Part shown: piece after piece, positions 54,260 through 64,000 of the stretch
Numbering within the stretch: the stretch's first letter is position 1
How the letters are laid out: each line of letters begins with the position of its first letter
Source: Xylogone sp. PMI_703
Taxonomy: Eukaryota > Ascomycota > Leotiomycetes
DNA length: 64,000 nt
Direction of reading: 5' to 3'
Assembly: GCA_021399445.1 (NCBI GenBank)
Contig: JAJTUQ010000004.1
Location: 6,510,001-6,574,000 of the forward strand
Program-made: the position numbers and the translations under genes
The notes under the pieces: model-generated
What the model was told of the DNA's origin: nothing
The model's input: the letters and a program-made list of their open reading frames with translations, nothing else
Database searches by the model: none

Positions 54260-55608
54260 TTACTCTCTTCCGTTCGGTGCTATCCCGTTCAGTGCTGTCC
54301 CGTTCGGTACTCTCTCAATCAGGTCTGTAATGATCATACCTAGCTGGTTTACCAACACCAGCTTTGCCGCCATCTCGTCCTTGGTAAGGTGATTTCCCTT
54401 GAGGGTGGTAGCAAACCCACACTGAGGACTCACTCCAATGCGCGACAAAGTTTCTTCCAGCGGAGACCCATTGTCTGCGCTCATTATTCGCGCTGCCTCA
54501 AATACCCTGCCTTTTAATTCTTCAATGTCTTCAAGATGGCCGGATTTCGTCGTAACAAGTCCCAGGACCACGTTCTTGCTTGGTGGTAATGATGCAAGAG
54601 GTCCGAAATTACCAGATCTCGTGGTGTCGTCGTACTCCAAGAGAAACGTATCAGCATCAATCCTGAATAGAAGATCTGCGACTCCTTCATAACCCCCTAT
54701 GACAAAGGATTGTGACTCCACGTTTCCTACATTGATAGTTAGATTCAGCGTCTGCACCATCCGAGTATTGATGGGAGTATACCTCGACAAATATGAACTC
54801 CAACGTGTAGATCAGATGCTCTGCCTTCAATACATTGGTTGAGCACGCCAATATATAGCTTAAGAAGTACATCGGGGTCCACCCCTTCCGCAGTTAGTGC
54901 CGCTCTCATATTAGCATCCAAGAAAAACGAGTACTCTGGCACATCGATCTGGACATTACGCACACCAGCTTCATATAGAATTGATATCTCCTCTCGATAT
55001 GCCAGGATGATGTCCGCGAAGTAGTCTTCGTCAGAAGTGTAGATTGACTGACAGTAAGCCTTACCGGGTTTGTACATGATATGGTGCCATGTTGGAGATA
55101 TCATCGTTAGTTTATAATCGACTTGAGGATGATCAATTAGCAGACTCTGAAGCTGCTTTATTTCCTCAAGATAAGCGCTTCTGACATGCTGAATTTTGCT
55201 TTTACAAACGATACTCATGCCGTCAGGCTGTCCTGGCTCAGTCCCGGTCTCTGAGACTATCTTACCCCAAAGAAAGTAAGGCCGGAAATGCTCAGGTGGC
55301 GGGGATTTCATCAAACTAAAACCTCCCAAGCTTGCAAAAAAGCTGCCCCAAAAGTTCTCTCGTGAGTATCTGCCAAAGAAGATCAACATATTGTATCAAT
55401 GCCCAAATACATTGACTCACTCTCCGTCATTAACACAAGAAAATCCTGCATCAAGCTGAAGTTTTATAGCTTCACTAATGGCGCCACGTTCTTGGAGTTT
55501 ATACTCATCCTCTGTTATAGCTCCACTTGCCCTCTGATTTAAAGCATTGAGCAGCGAATGAGGTCGGAGGAGGGATCCAATATGGTCAGCGTGATACTTT
55601 AGCCCCAT
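54260..55608 (-). CDS. Cobalamin-independent methionine-synthase-like methyltransferase (MetE C-terminal domain only)
   Basis: Three exons: 55608-55421, 55369-54783 and 54726-54260; 413 aa. It contains a single TIM barrel like the C-terminal half of MetE. Opening H-A-D-H-I-G-S-L-L-R-P. Zinc-site residues are all present after splicing: H255 and C257 in H-I-C-R-G-N (made at the exon 2/3 junction), E289 in L-L-E-Y-D-D and C361 in P-Q-C-G-F. The N-terminal folate-binding half of true MetE (750-770 aa) is absent. Known for such short proteins: thiol methyltransfer or other zinc-thiolate chemistry; many are annotated methionine synthase II or vitamin-B12-independent. The physiological acceptor is unknown. 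No cluster role can be assigned. Confidence 0.87.
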
Positions 55609-57661
55609 ATCTGGTGATAGTTTTGCTACTGTTGAGAGGATGATAATTGGGGATTCTAATATTTCAGAAATCAAGTATGTGATAAGAGAAATTATATTGG
55701 TTCACCAGTTTAGTTCAACGATGAGCGGATTATAAGTAGAGAGAATCGATCAACCCCGAGCTATGAGCCGGGATTACCACAATTCAATAAATTGCTTTTA
55801 GACAGGCATCCTTGCTTAGAATAGAAAGAGAAACTGAATCATTGCATGAGGTATCACTATATCCTGCAGCAAGGCCGTGAGAAACGCGTCCTCGGGACAA
55901 GTCATTACTGATGCTGCCACAACCATCAATATGCCCATACCAAACTATGGGGAAAACATGAGACGCTATAGTACGTATTACTAGAGCAATCATTTGACGA
56001 TATACTATACAGGGTCACATTTTACTTGCATATTGGGATAGCCAAGGGTTTACGATATCAGTGAGCAGTATCATGGCGCCAATCATTTTGCTGTTCCGAC
56101 TCTTTCGTACCCCAGGAATATGACATGGCAAAAAGTCACAATGAGAGCATGCAAGTGAGAAAATAAGCCATCAGTATAAGGCGATCGTCCCACAACGGGA
56201 GATAATAGCAGGTGGAGACCATAGACAAAACAGTATCATTTCATTGCTATTCTAAAGGCCCGTAAGCGATTGACGGCAGAAACTCACTGATAGGTGTTGT
56301 TGTTGTGTTTATGATACAGCCTGGCACAGTCGGAAATACAAGTGTTGGATCGCATTGGAAGCCCTGAGCTACTCTACTGTATGTGTGTGGCTTTTTATTC
56401 CAGAATGTCAATTGTATGCCAAGCATTGTGGCTGACCTGCGATGGTATCTCTTTACAAATTTCTTTGTTTTTATATGCAGTTGGAATTGAAAGTGGTTGC
56501 ATAGCAAGGTTAATCTGCATACTTTGAATGGATAGTCACATTGCAACTGCGTATCCAACATATGTCAGCGCAAAGGCGGTAAATAGAGGCTAGCACATCT
56601 CGGGAGTGATATGATATGCATGAACTTATCACCTATACTTCCAACACAGACTCGTAGTCATTGTATACAGTATTATCATGTATGTGCTCCTGAATATTAC
56701 ATGTCAATATCTTCGAGATACAGAGTATAGGGTCATTCTGTTAATCGGAAGTGTTGGTTAGACCCAGCAGAATGGTATATGCACCAACGTACTTCTCTTC
56801 ACACTGACTTGCCGCTGGTTTCCTTTGTCGGTCACGCCTGCAGTACTCAGAATAGCATTCAATAATACATTCAGCATGGGGGTGTACCGTCCATTCAAGC
56901 CCAGACCCCGACGAAAATTGGACAGTTGTAACCGCAATTTCTTGTCAATCATGCCTTGAACAAATCATCATACGATTGATTGATTCGAGAAATAGACTAC
57001 AATATTGAAGAGTTGTTAAATTTAAGGAACCTCCACATTTCAAATGTATTCTTGGTATAATTCTTCTTCAACTAAACCGTGGATATCACGAGATCCAATT
57101 TGAGTGATCCCACTTGCCATATCTAAATCAACGTATCCGTTGATAGCGCATGGCACTCTCACTCCATCGGTTCCGTTTCCATTATTGCCGGTTGGGACGG
57201 TTTAAACGCTAGCACAGTAAAGAATACACAGAGTACCGTTCTCTTTGATAGTCAATCAGGAGTAATATTGAAACGTCAGAATTTGCCTTCACCGCGCGGG
57301 TGACCAATGATGTTTGTACATGTCAGATTTGACCTAGGTAAGCTTATACAAATGATCTAAGCAAGGAATAATCGCTGCTCAACCACCTGATAGTCGATAC
57401 TAAAATAACCTAATCACTTTAAATTCCGCTTAATCATAGTATATGTCCCCAGATGAATGGCATCTAGTCATAGAGTAATGTAAATCCTTCTAGAAGACTT
57501 GCAAGGCGGCTGACACATTACCCTTCACATTATCCCAACGTATTTGAGTCCGGTATGATATTACACGCTCCCCATTACCGGAAAGTAAATACTATGCACA
57601 CCGATAGCCATCCAGTTCTGACACGGTAAATGCATAGTCTTGATGCTGTAATTAAGTTAGA
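55609..57661. other. AT-rich gene-poor spacer
   Basis: 2.05 kb between the methionine-synthase-like gene start and the end of regulator 2. All frames are short with no family features; nothing else was recognised. Confidence 0.45.
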
Positions 57662-60029
57662 TTAGAAGAGCTGTAAACATGTCTCATCGATATTTGTAAA
57701 CGAGTTAGATAGACAGTCTCTCACTTCTTCAGTGGAAAATTGGAAGGGATCACTGGTCAGGTCCAGGAAAGGTTCTATCTCATCCTGGCCTTCCGGGTGC
57801 CAAGAAAAAGAAGATGGTATCTCAAACTCTGGTGGCCCGCCTTTATTCTCGATCCCACTATTGCAGTCTGCTGATCGACTATGAGCACTTTTGTCTATGA
57901 TACTATCAGTACTATCAATGTGGTCCTTGTGTAGGTCAATATATGGACCCATTGCTTCAAAGGCTCGGAGACTTTCCCAAATACGTCTCATAGCAGTAGA
58001 TTTTATTTTTAGATCTCGAAAAATATCCAACACCAGATAAAATTCGTCACAAACTTGTGGAGCAAATATGTCGGGAGCGTTTGTCACAGCTAGCACAATA
58101 TTTGCGAAAGCAGAGGCTAAAAAGTGCTTGAAAAATACTGGATATCGACTCACAAAAGTGGTTGTTCGGTTGAGGTTTGATATGAACCGAACCGATTCTC
58201 GAGCAATGTCAACCGCAACTTGTGCATAACGTTTATTATCCAAAATCCGTGACGTTGAATACAGAGCTGGATGGTATATTATGTTGCGCAGTTGGTTTTC
58301 TCGAACTTGGATCACAACTCGAAGGAAAAAATGGCGCCGTGACTGGAGGTCAAGAATAGAATCTAGCTCAAGCTCAAGCTCAAGCTCATCAGCTTTGAGG
58401 TTGAGAGCAGTGGGGATCTGCTTTTTCCATTGAGAAACTTTATGGTCTAAATACTCAATTCTATCCTGAGGGAACAGTGCGCTCTGATCAGCCAAATGAC
58501 ATGTCTGTCTGCATGCGATAGCATAGATTTGGGTAAAAGCAACCGTAGTTCGGAAAAAGGAGTCTTTTGGGCCCTTTGAGGCGTTAGACTTTGAAGAAAC
58601 CTTTACTGTAATGACTTCATCGCAAGAATTGGACTACTCACAGGCTGAGGTACTAATGCGTCTATGTCTGAGTCTTGTATGACAAATGGTACACCGAGAT
58701 TAGTGCACAACCTCTTGTCTAGTATATAGATAGACCAAAAGAGTTTCACTGCTATTGATCGATCTCGACCATCAATAAATTGCTTCTTGAAGGTTTCTGC
58801 CTGATTGAGTCCTAGCTCAAGGCATTGTCGCGCAGCAATACTGGTTGCTCTTCCTGCTTGTCTCTCATCGTCAAGATGGAAGTATAACAAGGCCTGACAG
58901 ATAAATGAATCAGACAGGTTTTGTAATTGGCAAGAGTATGGCTCACCATTAAAGCATATAATGTAATACTTTCTAGGCTGGGCGAAGCCCAAAGAGAATT
59001 AAATGGCACACTGCCAATGCTATCGAAGAGACGCTGTGCCAGCTCGCTCATACCACAGGCCTGTATTGTCAGGCTGACTGCCAGTACAAGTTTCAGGATT
59101 TTTGTCTGGGTGTCAAACATAGCTTCTGCGGCTGACAGCATTACAGCGGCATTCTCATAAGACTTGGCCAATGCCATGGCTGAGTGGAGTTCATCTGCTT
59201 TTACCCGGAGGTGGTTCACATCAACCACGGGGTACAAAGATGCAGGGCCATTTTCAAAATGTTCGAGGAGACTGTGAATCTCTAGCTTGTCAATATTCCA
59301 CAATGGATCTATCATACACATCTTCTTGATAAGTGTTAAGTTAGATGAGGGGCATCTAATATCTTTATACCCGTTTAATGACTCCTTGGCAGAGCCGGGT
59401 TCGGGTTCTGTTATATTGAGGCCTATGGCTTGAAGGTTTTTTCGTGCAATATCGAAGGCAAACCCAAAGCTGGTTGGACCCTGGTGCAAGCGCAATCCAG
59501 GGCCTTGCTGCGGCAGGATAGTATCCATTTGACTCATAAAAGAATTCCTTGGCCAAAAGGATTGATTATTTGACTCTTTCGGGATCGAGGCTGCACCCCC
59601 CGAGATTTCCTCTCTCATGGTTAAAAGGGTCAATTTGTGTAGTACTAATTGAAACTGCTCTCTCATACTTCGCATTTCTGCTGCCATGAGTTCAATTTCA
59701 CTACGACTCGGCCATCAGGTTCATTCTTGCATAAGATATAAAACATGAGAAAACTCACGCTTGAGCTCTAGGGTTTCTCCTGTAATAACACTTTGTGAGC
59801 TGAACCTGGCATCGTTCGCAAGGATCCCCTCCATCGCATTTAATCTTACGTCTTCTGCATTCACCACTACCGTGATATCCGTTAATATACTGATATACTG
59901 ATAGATAAGTAGTACTCACCAGGCATTTGAAATATATCGAGATCGTTTAGACTGAGTCGACTGTGGCTCATCCGCGGGTCTCTTCCGTACCTTTGAGTGG
60001 TCAATCGCTGGACCAATAACTGCTTTCAT
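57662..60029 (-). CDS. Zn2Cys6 fungal transcription factor 2
   Basis: Five exons: 60029-59920, 59866-59759, 59700-58947, 58893-58642 and 58600-57662; 720 aa. The first zinc-ligand Cys is split by intron 1 (TG/T); the joined cluster reads A-C-G-E-C-R-R-R-K-I-K-C-D-G-G-D-P-C-E-R-C, then K-C-Y-Y. A heptad-like helix (M-R-E-Q-F-Q-L-V-L-H-K-L) follows, fit for dimerisation. The Fungal_trans middle region spans exons 3-5 (Y-F-H-L-D-D-E-R, S-I-A-A-R-Q-C-L-E-L-G-L, V-K-L-F-W-S-I-Y-I-L-D-K-R). The acceptor of exon 5 (TAAAG before V-S-S-K) is chosen because the earlier AG gives an immediate stop. Known role: nuclear CGG-triplet binding. A neighbouring BVMO gene is on the same strand 1.5 kb away. Confidence 0.9.
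58364..58389. repeat. In-frame hexanucleotide repeat in regulator 2
   Basis: About four copies of AGCTCA on the + strand code for alternating Glu-Leu (D-E-L-E-L-E-L-E-L-D) in the regulator. A 6-bp slip would change two residues without a frameshift. Confidence 0.8.
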
Positions 60030-61527
60030 ATTCACAGCAGGGCAAATTCAAATCCATGTAACCAAGGCTTGTTTCCAGGATAATAATGCAGACTCTTGAG
60101 CGACTGCAGAGCGGTGGTTGAAATAATCGATTGGAATATCTAACCGGCTTTTACATATAGCCGTGCTCGGGATCTCAGTAAAAGCTCGGCTATATGAAAA
60201 CAAGTAACACTGGCGGGCCTTCAAACCTTAGCTTTGTGGGCAGCTTTTTTTGAAAACTATTAAAAATATAGGCTGATGAACTAAACTGCAATCGAAGTAT
60301 TCATTGAATAATTCCCGTCACACGACCTTAAGGTATGGGATATTCTCATAAAGGCTGCATAATAGCAGAGAATAATTCAGTGCAAGGGACATGAAATCGG
60401 CTATGCGGATAAATCTTAAACCCAGTAGAAGTTTTACGAGAGCCCCCAAGACCTATCATAGTGTAGTGCGCTTTCCACGTCTAACGTCACATGTCTGGGG
60501 ACCCCGCAAATTGAACTTCGTTTTTGGGGTGAAACCTGGAGAGCTGGAGAAATTCCATCGGTCCGCTATCCGATGCTGCAGACTTAGCCCCTATGATGAG
60601 ACACTAACTCTACAGTCGCTTCTCAACTCGTCTCAAATGCACGAGAGCCCATCAAGAAATATTGAATTATGCATATCGACTTGTGTATTCCTGCCATAAC
60701 TCTGTTATGGCCTAGGCACTCTGGGCAGAAGATGTGGCCCGGAGACTCAAGTATCCGGATCCCGTCCTGGAGGTAATTACCCTGATTGCTCATTTGGAAC
60801 AACTCTTACATATATAATCTGTAATCACATAGCATTGGTAGTGTAGTGCGTTAGATTGTGGCTGCGAGATTACGGCTTACTCAAGCTCTTCTACGGCTAT
60901 TAGAGTATGTCAACATATTGCACGTTTATTTATGAAGCGGACTTTAGGGATGCAAGCACTGTGCAAAGGATAAATTTCTAATTGACTCATGTAGATACAA
61001 AATAATGAGAAGATAAACTAGACAACGCCATGCAAAAATTGAGCACCATTCTAGGACCATGATACTTATCCAAAGGTGAACAAGTTTTGAAAGAGAATTA
61101 GGTGTACGACAGTAAGTCCTTAAAGAATTATTAGCGGAAAATGTCTCGTTTTTCCGGAGTCCGAGTTTTGTTTGTCCATGGACCTTGAAGAAAGGACTAT
61201 ATGCTACAGTATACATGTTTACCTGTCCCTTTTTTCGGAATAAGAGCGGTCTTTGAGAAGGTATTATTCCCAAGGCTACGATGCCTTTACGCATGGCCAT
61301 CATATTTAGCTTAAGTATGACTTATATTATAATTGCCTGCAATTTGATCATCTACAAGAAACAATCGAACATCTGTATCAATTTTGCTTTTGCTAAGGAG
61401 GTACAATAAAGAGATTTTAGGATCGTACACATTCTTCAAAATTTTTGATTTACTTTCTATGATATATTTTCTTTAACTACCTTTCAAGAATTCATGTTTA
61501 CAAACTTTGTAAGGAAGAAACCCTATT
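60030..61527. other. Promoter of regulator 2 and spacer to the BVMO gene
   Basis: 1.5 kb without a supported gene. It holds the long inverted repeat at 60154-60196, listed separately. A frame at 60391-60699 shows no family features. Confidence 0.45.
60154..60196. promoter_or_regulatory. 10-bp perfect inverted repeat with CCG/CGG core upstream of regulator 2
   Basis: CATATAGCCG (60154-60163) and CGGCTATATG (60187-60196) are perfect complements with a 23-bp spacer. The match goes on for three more bases after one mismatch. 125-167 bp upstream of the regulator's ATG. It could be an operator-like dimer site or a structured leader RNA. Confidence 0.5.
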
Positions 61528-63141
61528 CTAGAGTGGCTTAAATCCTTTATAGCCAGATTTAACTGAGTCGTTCAACTTTTCTAACAGTGCTGCTAAACCG
61601 CCAAAATAGAACAAGGTCGAGTCCGGCTTTCCCTCCACGTTGCGACCAAACATAAAAGAACTTTTCGCGGCTGAGAATATGGACTTAGTCATAAGATCGT
61701 CGCACTCATTGACCCATTCAGCTTCGGCCTCTGGTGTGACCTCAATGAAGCCAGAAGCTTGGCCAGGTCGTGACCTGCGATTTTTCTCCGCTGTCAAGAT
61801 GATGCGCGTTATAAATTCAACATAACTTTCAATAATTGGTGGCAAATTGCCCAAAGGTGACTGAGGACCTGTAACCATCAACAAATTTGGGAAGTTTGTT
61901 ACAGCTATGCCCATAAAAGTAGTCGCTCCATGCTTCCAGTGTTCGTTCAGGGTAATGCCATTCCGTCCCTGGATCTCGATCTTCCGGTAAGCACCATCGA
62001 CGGCATCGTAGCCGGTGGCACAAATAATGACATCGAGCTCATAGAAACTTCCATCTGCGAGCCTGATTCCCTTTCCGGTGATTTCATCAATTGGCGTACC
62101 ATGAATATCAACAATGTCTACATTGTCGCGATTGAATTGTTCATAGTATCCGGCGTCACAGAGCGGGCGACGTATATAAAGTTCTCTGGGCATTAGTTTG
62201 CGAGCCTTTTCTGGGTCGGTAACAATTTGAGAGATCTTCTTCTTTATAAATTCACATGCTGTTCTATTTGCCTTCTCGTCTGTGCCCAGATCGTTAAAGG
62301 TCCAGCGGAAAAATCGTACACCATTACCAAGCCTCCAGGCAGCTTCAAATTTTCTCTCTCGCTCTTCCTCAGAGACACTCAGGGCAGAGACATCACTATC
62401 CTCAAACCCCATACCAGTAGTGCTAGCTCTAACCTGATTCCAAATGTCGTCATAGTTCTCATTGATCCGTTGCCGTTCATCCTTGGAGACGTCTCTATAT
62501 CCAGCTGGCACAGTATACTGAGGGTTTCTCTGGAAACATAGCAAGGATCCTACATCTTTTGCTATGGCTGTGATAATCTGAACACCAGTCGAACCGTTGC
62601 CAATGACTCCAACCTTCTTATTCCGGAAATCATAGTCGTTCGGAAACCGTGCACTGTGGTAAAGCTCCCCCTTAAAGTTCTTAAGCCCATTGATTCTAGG
62701 CCAGTTTGGTTGTGTAAGAAGTCCTAGCGCCGCAATGAAATAACGAGCTTTTAAGGCCCCGTGGTCTGTCTCAATTCTCCACAGACCGTCTTTGTCTGCA
62801 TCAAATTTGGCTGATTGAACCTCCGTATTGAATGTCATGTGCTTCTCTAGGTCGTGTCGCTGTACGACCTGTTCCAGATATGTGAGAATCTCCGGTCCAC
62901 GTAGATAGGTCTTTTCCCAAGGAGATGTCTGAAGATCTTCCTTATCCCATGAATATCGGTATACAAACGAGTTAGTATCACTCATAGCACCCGGATATCT
63001 ATTCCAGTACCATGCTCCACCAACTCCGCTTGCTCTTTCTACTAATTTCACTTTCAACCCTTCTTTTAGAAGCGAATAAAGTTGATATATCCCCCCAAAA
63101 CCGGCACCGACGATCACTGCATCCCAGGCTTCGTTATCCAT
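61528..63141 (-). CDS. Baeyer-Villiger-type flavin monooxygenase
   Basis: 537 aa, single exon. FAD-binding Rossmann loop G12-A-G-F-G-G17 near the N terminus, then G-G-A-W-Y-W-N-R-Y-P-G typical of class B monooxygenases. NADPH loop G-N-G-S-T-G after I. The BVMO fingerprint F-x-G-x3-H-x3-W-P is present as F156-K-G-E-L-Y-H162-S-A-R-F166-P, with Phe in place of the usual Trp. A-T-G-Y-D closes the second dinucleotide fold. Closest type: cyclohexanone/phenylacetone monooxygenase-like fungal BVMOs. Known reaction: oxygen insertion next to a ketone to give an ester or lactone, cytosolic. In this setting it may tailor a terpenoid. Its promoter has two CGG-N9-CCG repeats. The Trp-to-Phe change could affect activity or make it an N- or S-oxidising relative. 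Confidence 0.9.
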   Translation of the reverse strand: MDNEAWDAVIVGAGFGGIYQLYSLLKEGLKVKLVERASGVGGAWYWNRYPGAMSDTNSFVYRYSWDKEDLQTSPWEKTYLRGPEILTYLEQVVQRHDLEKHMTFNTEVQSAKFDADKDGLWRIETDHGALKARYFIAALGLLTQPNWPRINGLKNFKGELYHSARFPNDYDFRNKKVGVIGNGSTGVQIITAIAKDVGSLLCFQRNPQYTVPAGYRDVSKDERQRINENYDDIWNQVRASTTGMGFEDSDVSALSVSEEERERKFEAAWRLGNGVRFFRWTFNDLGTDEKANRTACEFIKKKISQIVTDPEKARKLMPRELYIRRPLCDAGYYEQFNRDNVDIVDIHGTPIDEITGKGIRLADGSFYELDVIICATGYDAVDGAYRKIEIQGRNGITLNEHWKHGATTFMGIAVTNFPNLLMVTGPQSPLGNLPPIIESYVEFITRIILTAEKNRRSRPGQASGFIEVTPEAEAEWVNECDDLMTKSIFSAAKSSFMFGRNVEGKPDSTLFYFGGLAALLEKLNDSVKSGYKGFKPL

Positions 63142-64000
63142 TGTAATGCAAATTTCACACTATATATGTATATATATAGAGAGAGAGAGTTATATGTGAA
63201 AATATGTGAAACAGAAGCTTTGTAGAAAACTTAATGAGGTGGTATGATATCTTCAGGATATTAGACAGTAGTATTTAAAGCATCCCGTTTCCGAGCAGGA
63301 CACCAATCCTCGGTATCATCGGCCGAGCCCCCCTATTTGTAAAGTCCAAAAACGGAATATAATTCCGTCTAACAATTGTATTATGTGTCAATCAGGAGAG
63401 ATAGGCTTCACTCACACCAGTTTACCGAGGCTCTTGCAGCGACTATTAAACCGCAACTTGTAATTATTTCAACCATTACTGTGTTGCTCAGATAATACCG
63501 TATAAATTTAGATCTAACATAATGAATCTTATGTATAGTTAATTACAAGATTTCGTTAATAATCTATGTAGTTATATCGTACAGTTGAGTAAAGCTGACC
63601 CCTAATCGAGTAAGGGTCCGACCACCAGTTTCCCACACTGGACGTCCGTAAGTGCAGCGTTCGTAACTGAAGCAATACCTAGTACATGGGAGCGATAGAT
63701 GAAGTGCGGCATCGAACATGCTTAGCTCAACTCTATTATATCTGAGTAACTAGAGTACCGCTCACACTTAGCTGACGTTAATCCGTAACATCGAGGTAGT
63801 TTACTAAGCATGACTCTTAGCTGTTTAGGCATAAAGTATCCAAATAAATTTGTAATAATGATGGTTTATATGACGAAAAGTATATATCCATGACTAACAG
63901 GAGACGAATGATTGATAAGGAATTGAAGACAAATGATTAATGAAAGACAAATAGTAACAGAAAAAGGGCACGCGATATGTCTTTATTAGCCGAGCCAACG
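63142..64000. other. BVMO promoter and window end
   Basis: A TA/GA microsatellite at about 63160-63190 and paired CGG-N9-CCG repeats at 63311-63367 are seen. Beyond about 63400 the sequence is AT-rich without a gene to the window edge. Confidence 0.45.
63309..63368. promoter_or_regulatory. Two CGG-N9-CCG inverted repeats in the BVMO promoter
   Basis: CTCGG-N9-CCGAG at 63309-63327 and ACGGAAT-N3-ATTCCGT at 63352-63368. In both, the CGG and CCG triplets are nine bases apart, and the two sites start exactly 42 bp apart. They lie about 170-230 bp upstream of the BVMO ATG. This is the form of a Zn2Cys6 homodimer site. Confidence 0.6.

Overview
This is a window of filamentous ascomycete nuclear DNA. 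Most genes are broken by short introns of about 45-135 nt with GT/AG ends. Gene families (GH54 arabinofuranosidase B, GH10 xylanase, PhyH dioxygenases, Zn2Cys6 regulators, trichodiene-synthase-type terpene cyclases) point to Eurotiomycetes, most likely Aspergillus or a close relative. That placement is inference from family resemblance, not a search. No rRNA, tRNA, CRISPR or intact transposon was seen.

Left part (0-14.7 kb), core genes: a non-mobile reverse-transcriptase-like gene of the rvt type (178-2763, -); divergent to it a three-exon initiator-tRNA 2'-O-ribosylphosphate transferase, Rit1 (3364-5012, +); a six-exon OSCA/TMEM63-type Csc1/Rsn1 channel (6274-9839, -); a gene-poor 3.8 kb stretch; and a DenD-like NAD-dependent epimerase/dehydrogenase (13651-14667, +).

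Middle part (15-34 kb), plant polysaccharide use: secreted pectin methylesterase (-), MFS sugar transporter (+), secreted GH54-CBM42 arabinofuranosidase (+), an HSL-type esterase (+), a DHDPS-family aldolase (+), a RidA-family deaminase (-) and a secreted GH10 xylanase (-). The xylanase promoter holds a consensus XlnR site overlapping a CreA hexamer. The AT-rich spacers hold decayed coding remnants and diverged tandem repeats.

Right part (34.8-63.1 kb), accessory region resembling a terpenoid biosynthetic cluster: nine-exon MFS transporter, three PhyH-type Fe(II)/2-oxoglutarate oxygenases, a Zn2Cys6 regulator divergent from the third oxygenase, a truncated acetoacetyl-CoA synthetase relic, two trichodiene-synthase-type cyclases in tandem, glyoxalase I, a free-standing MetE C-terminal-type methyltransferase, a second Zn2Cys6 regulator and a Baeyer-Villiger monooxygenase. 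The cyclases would form a hydrocarbon skeleton that the oxygenases and monooxygenase decorate, under one or both regulators; this is inference. Several promoters here carry CGG/CCG inverted repeats of the kind bound by Zn2Cys6 dimers. Product and cluster borders cannot be read from sequence. Exon-intron models were built by hand from reading frames, splice consensus and family conservation; each adds up to a whole number of codons.
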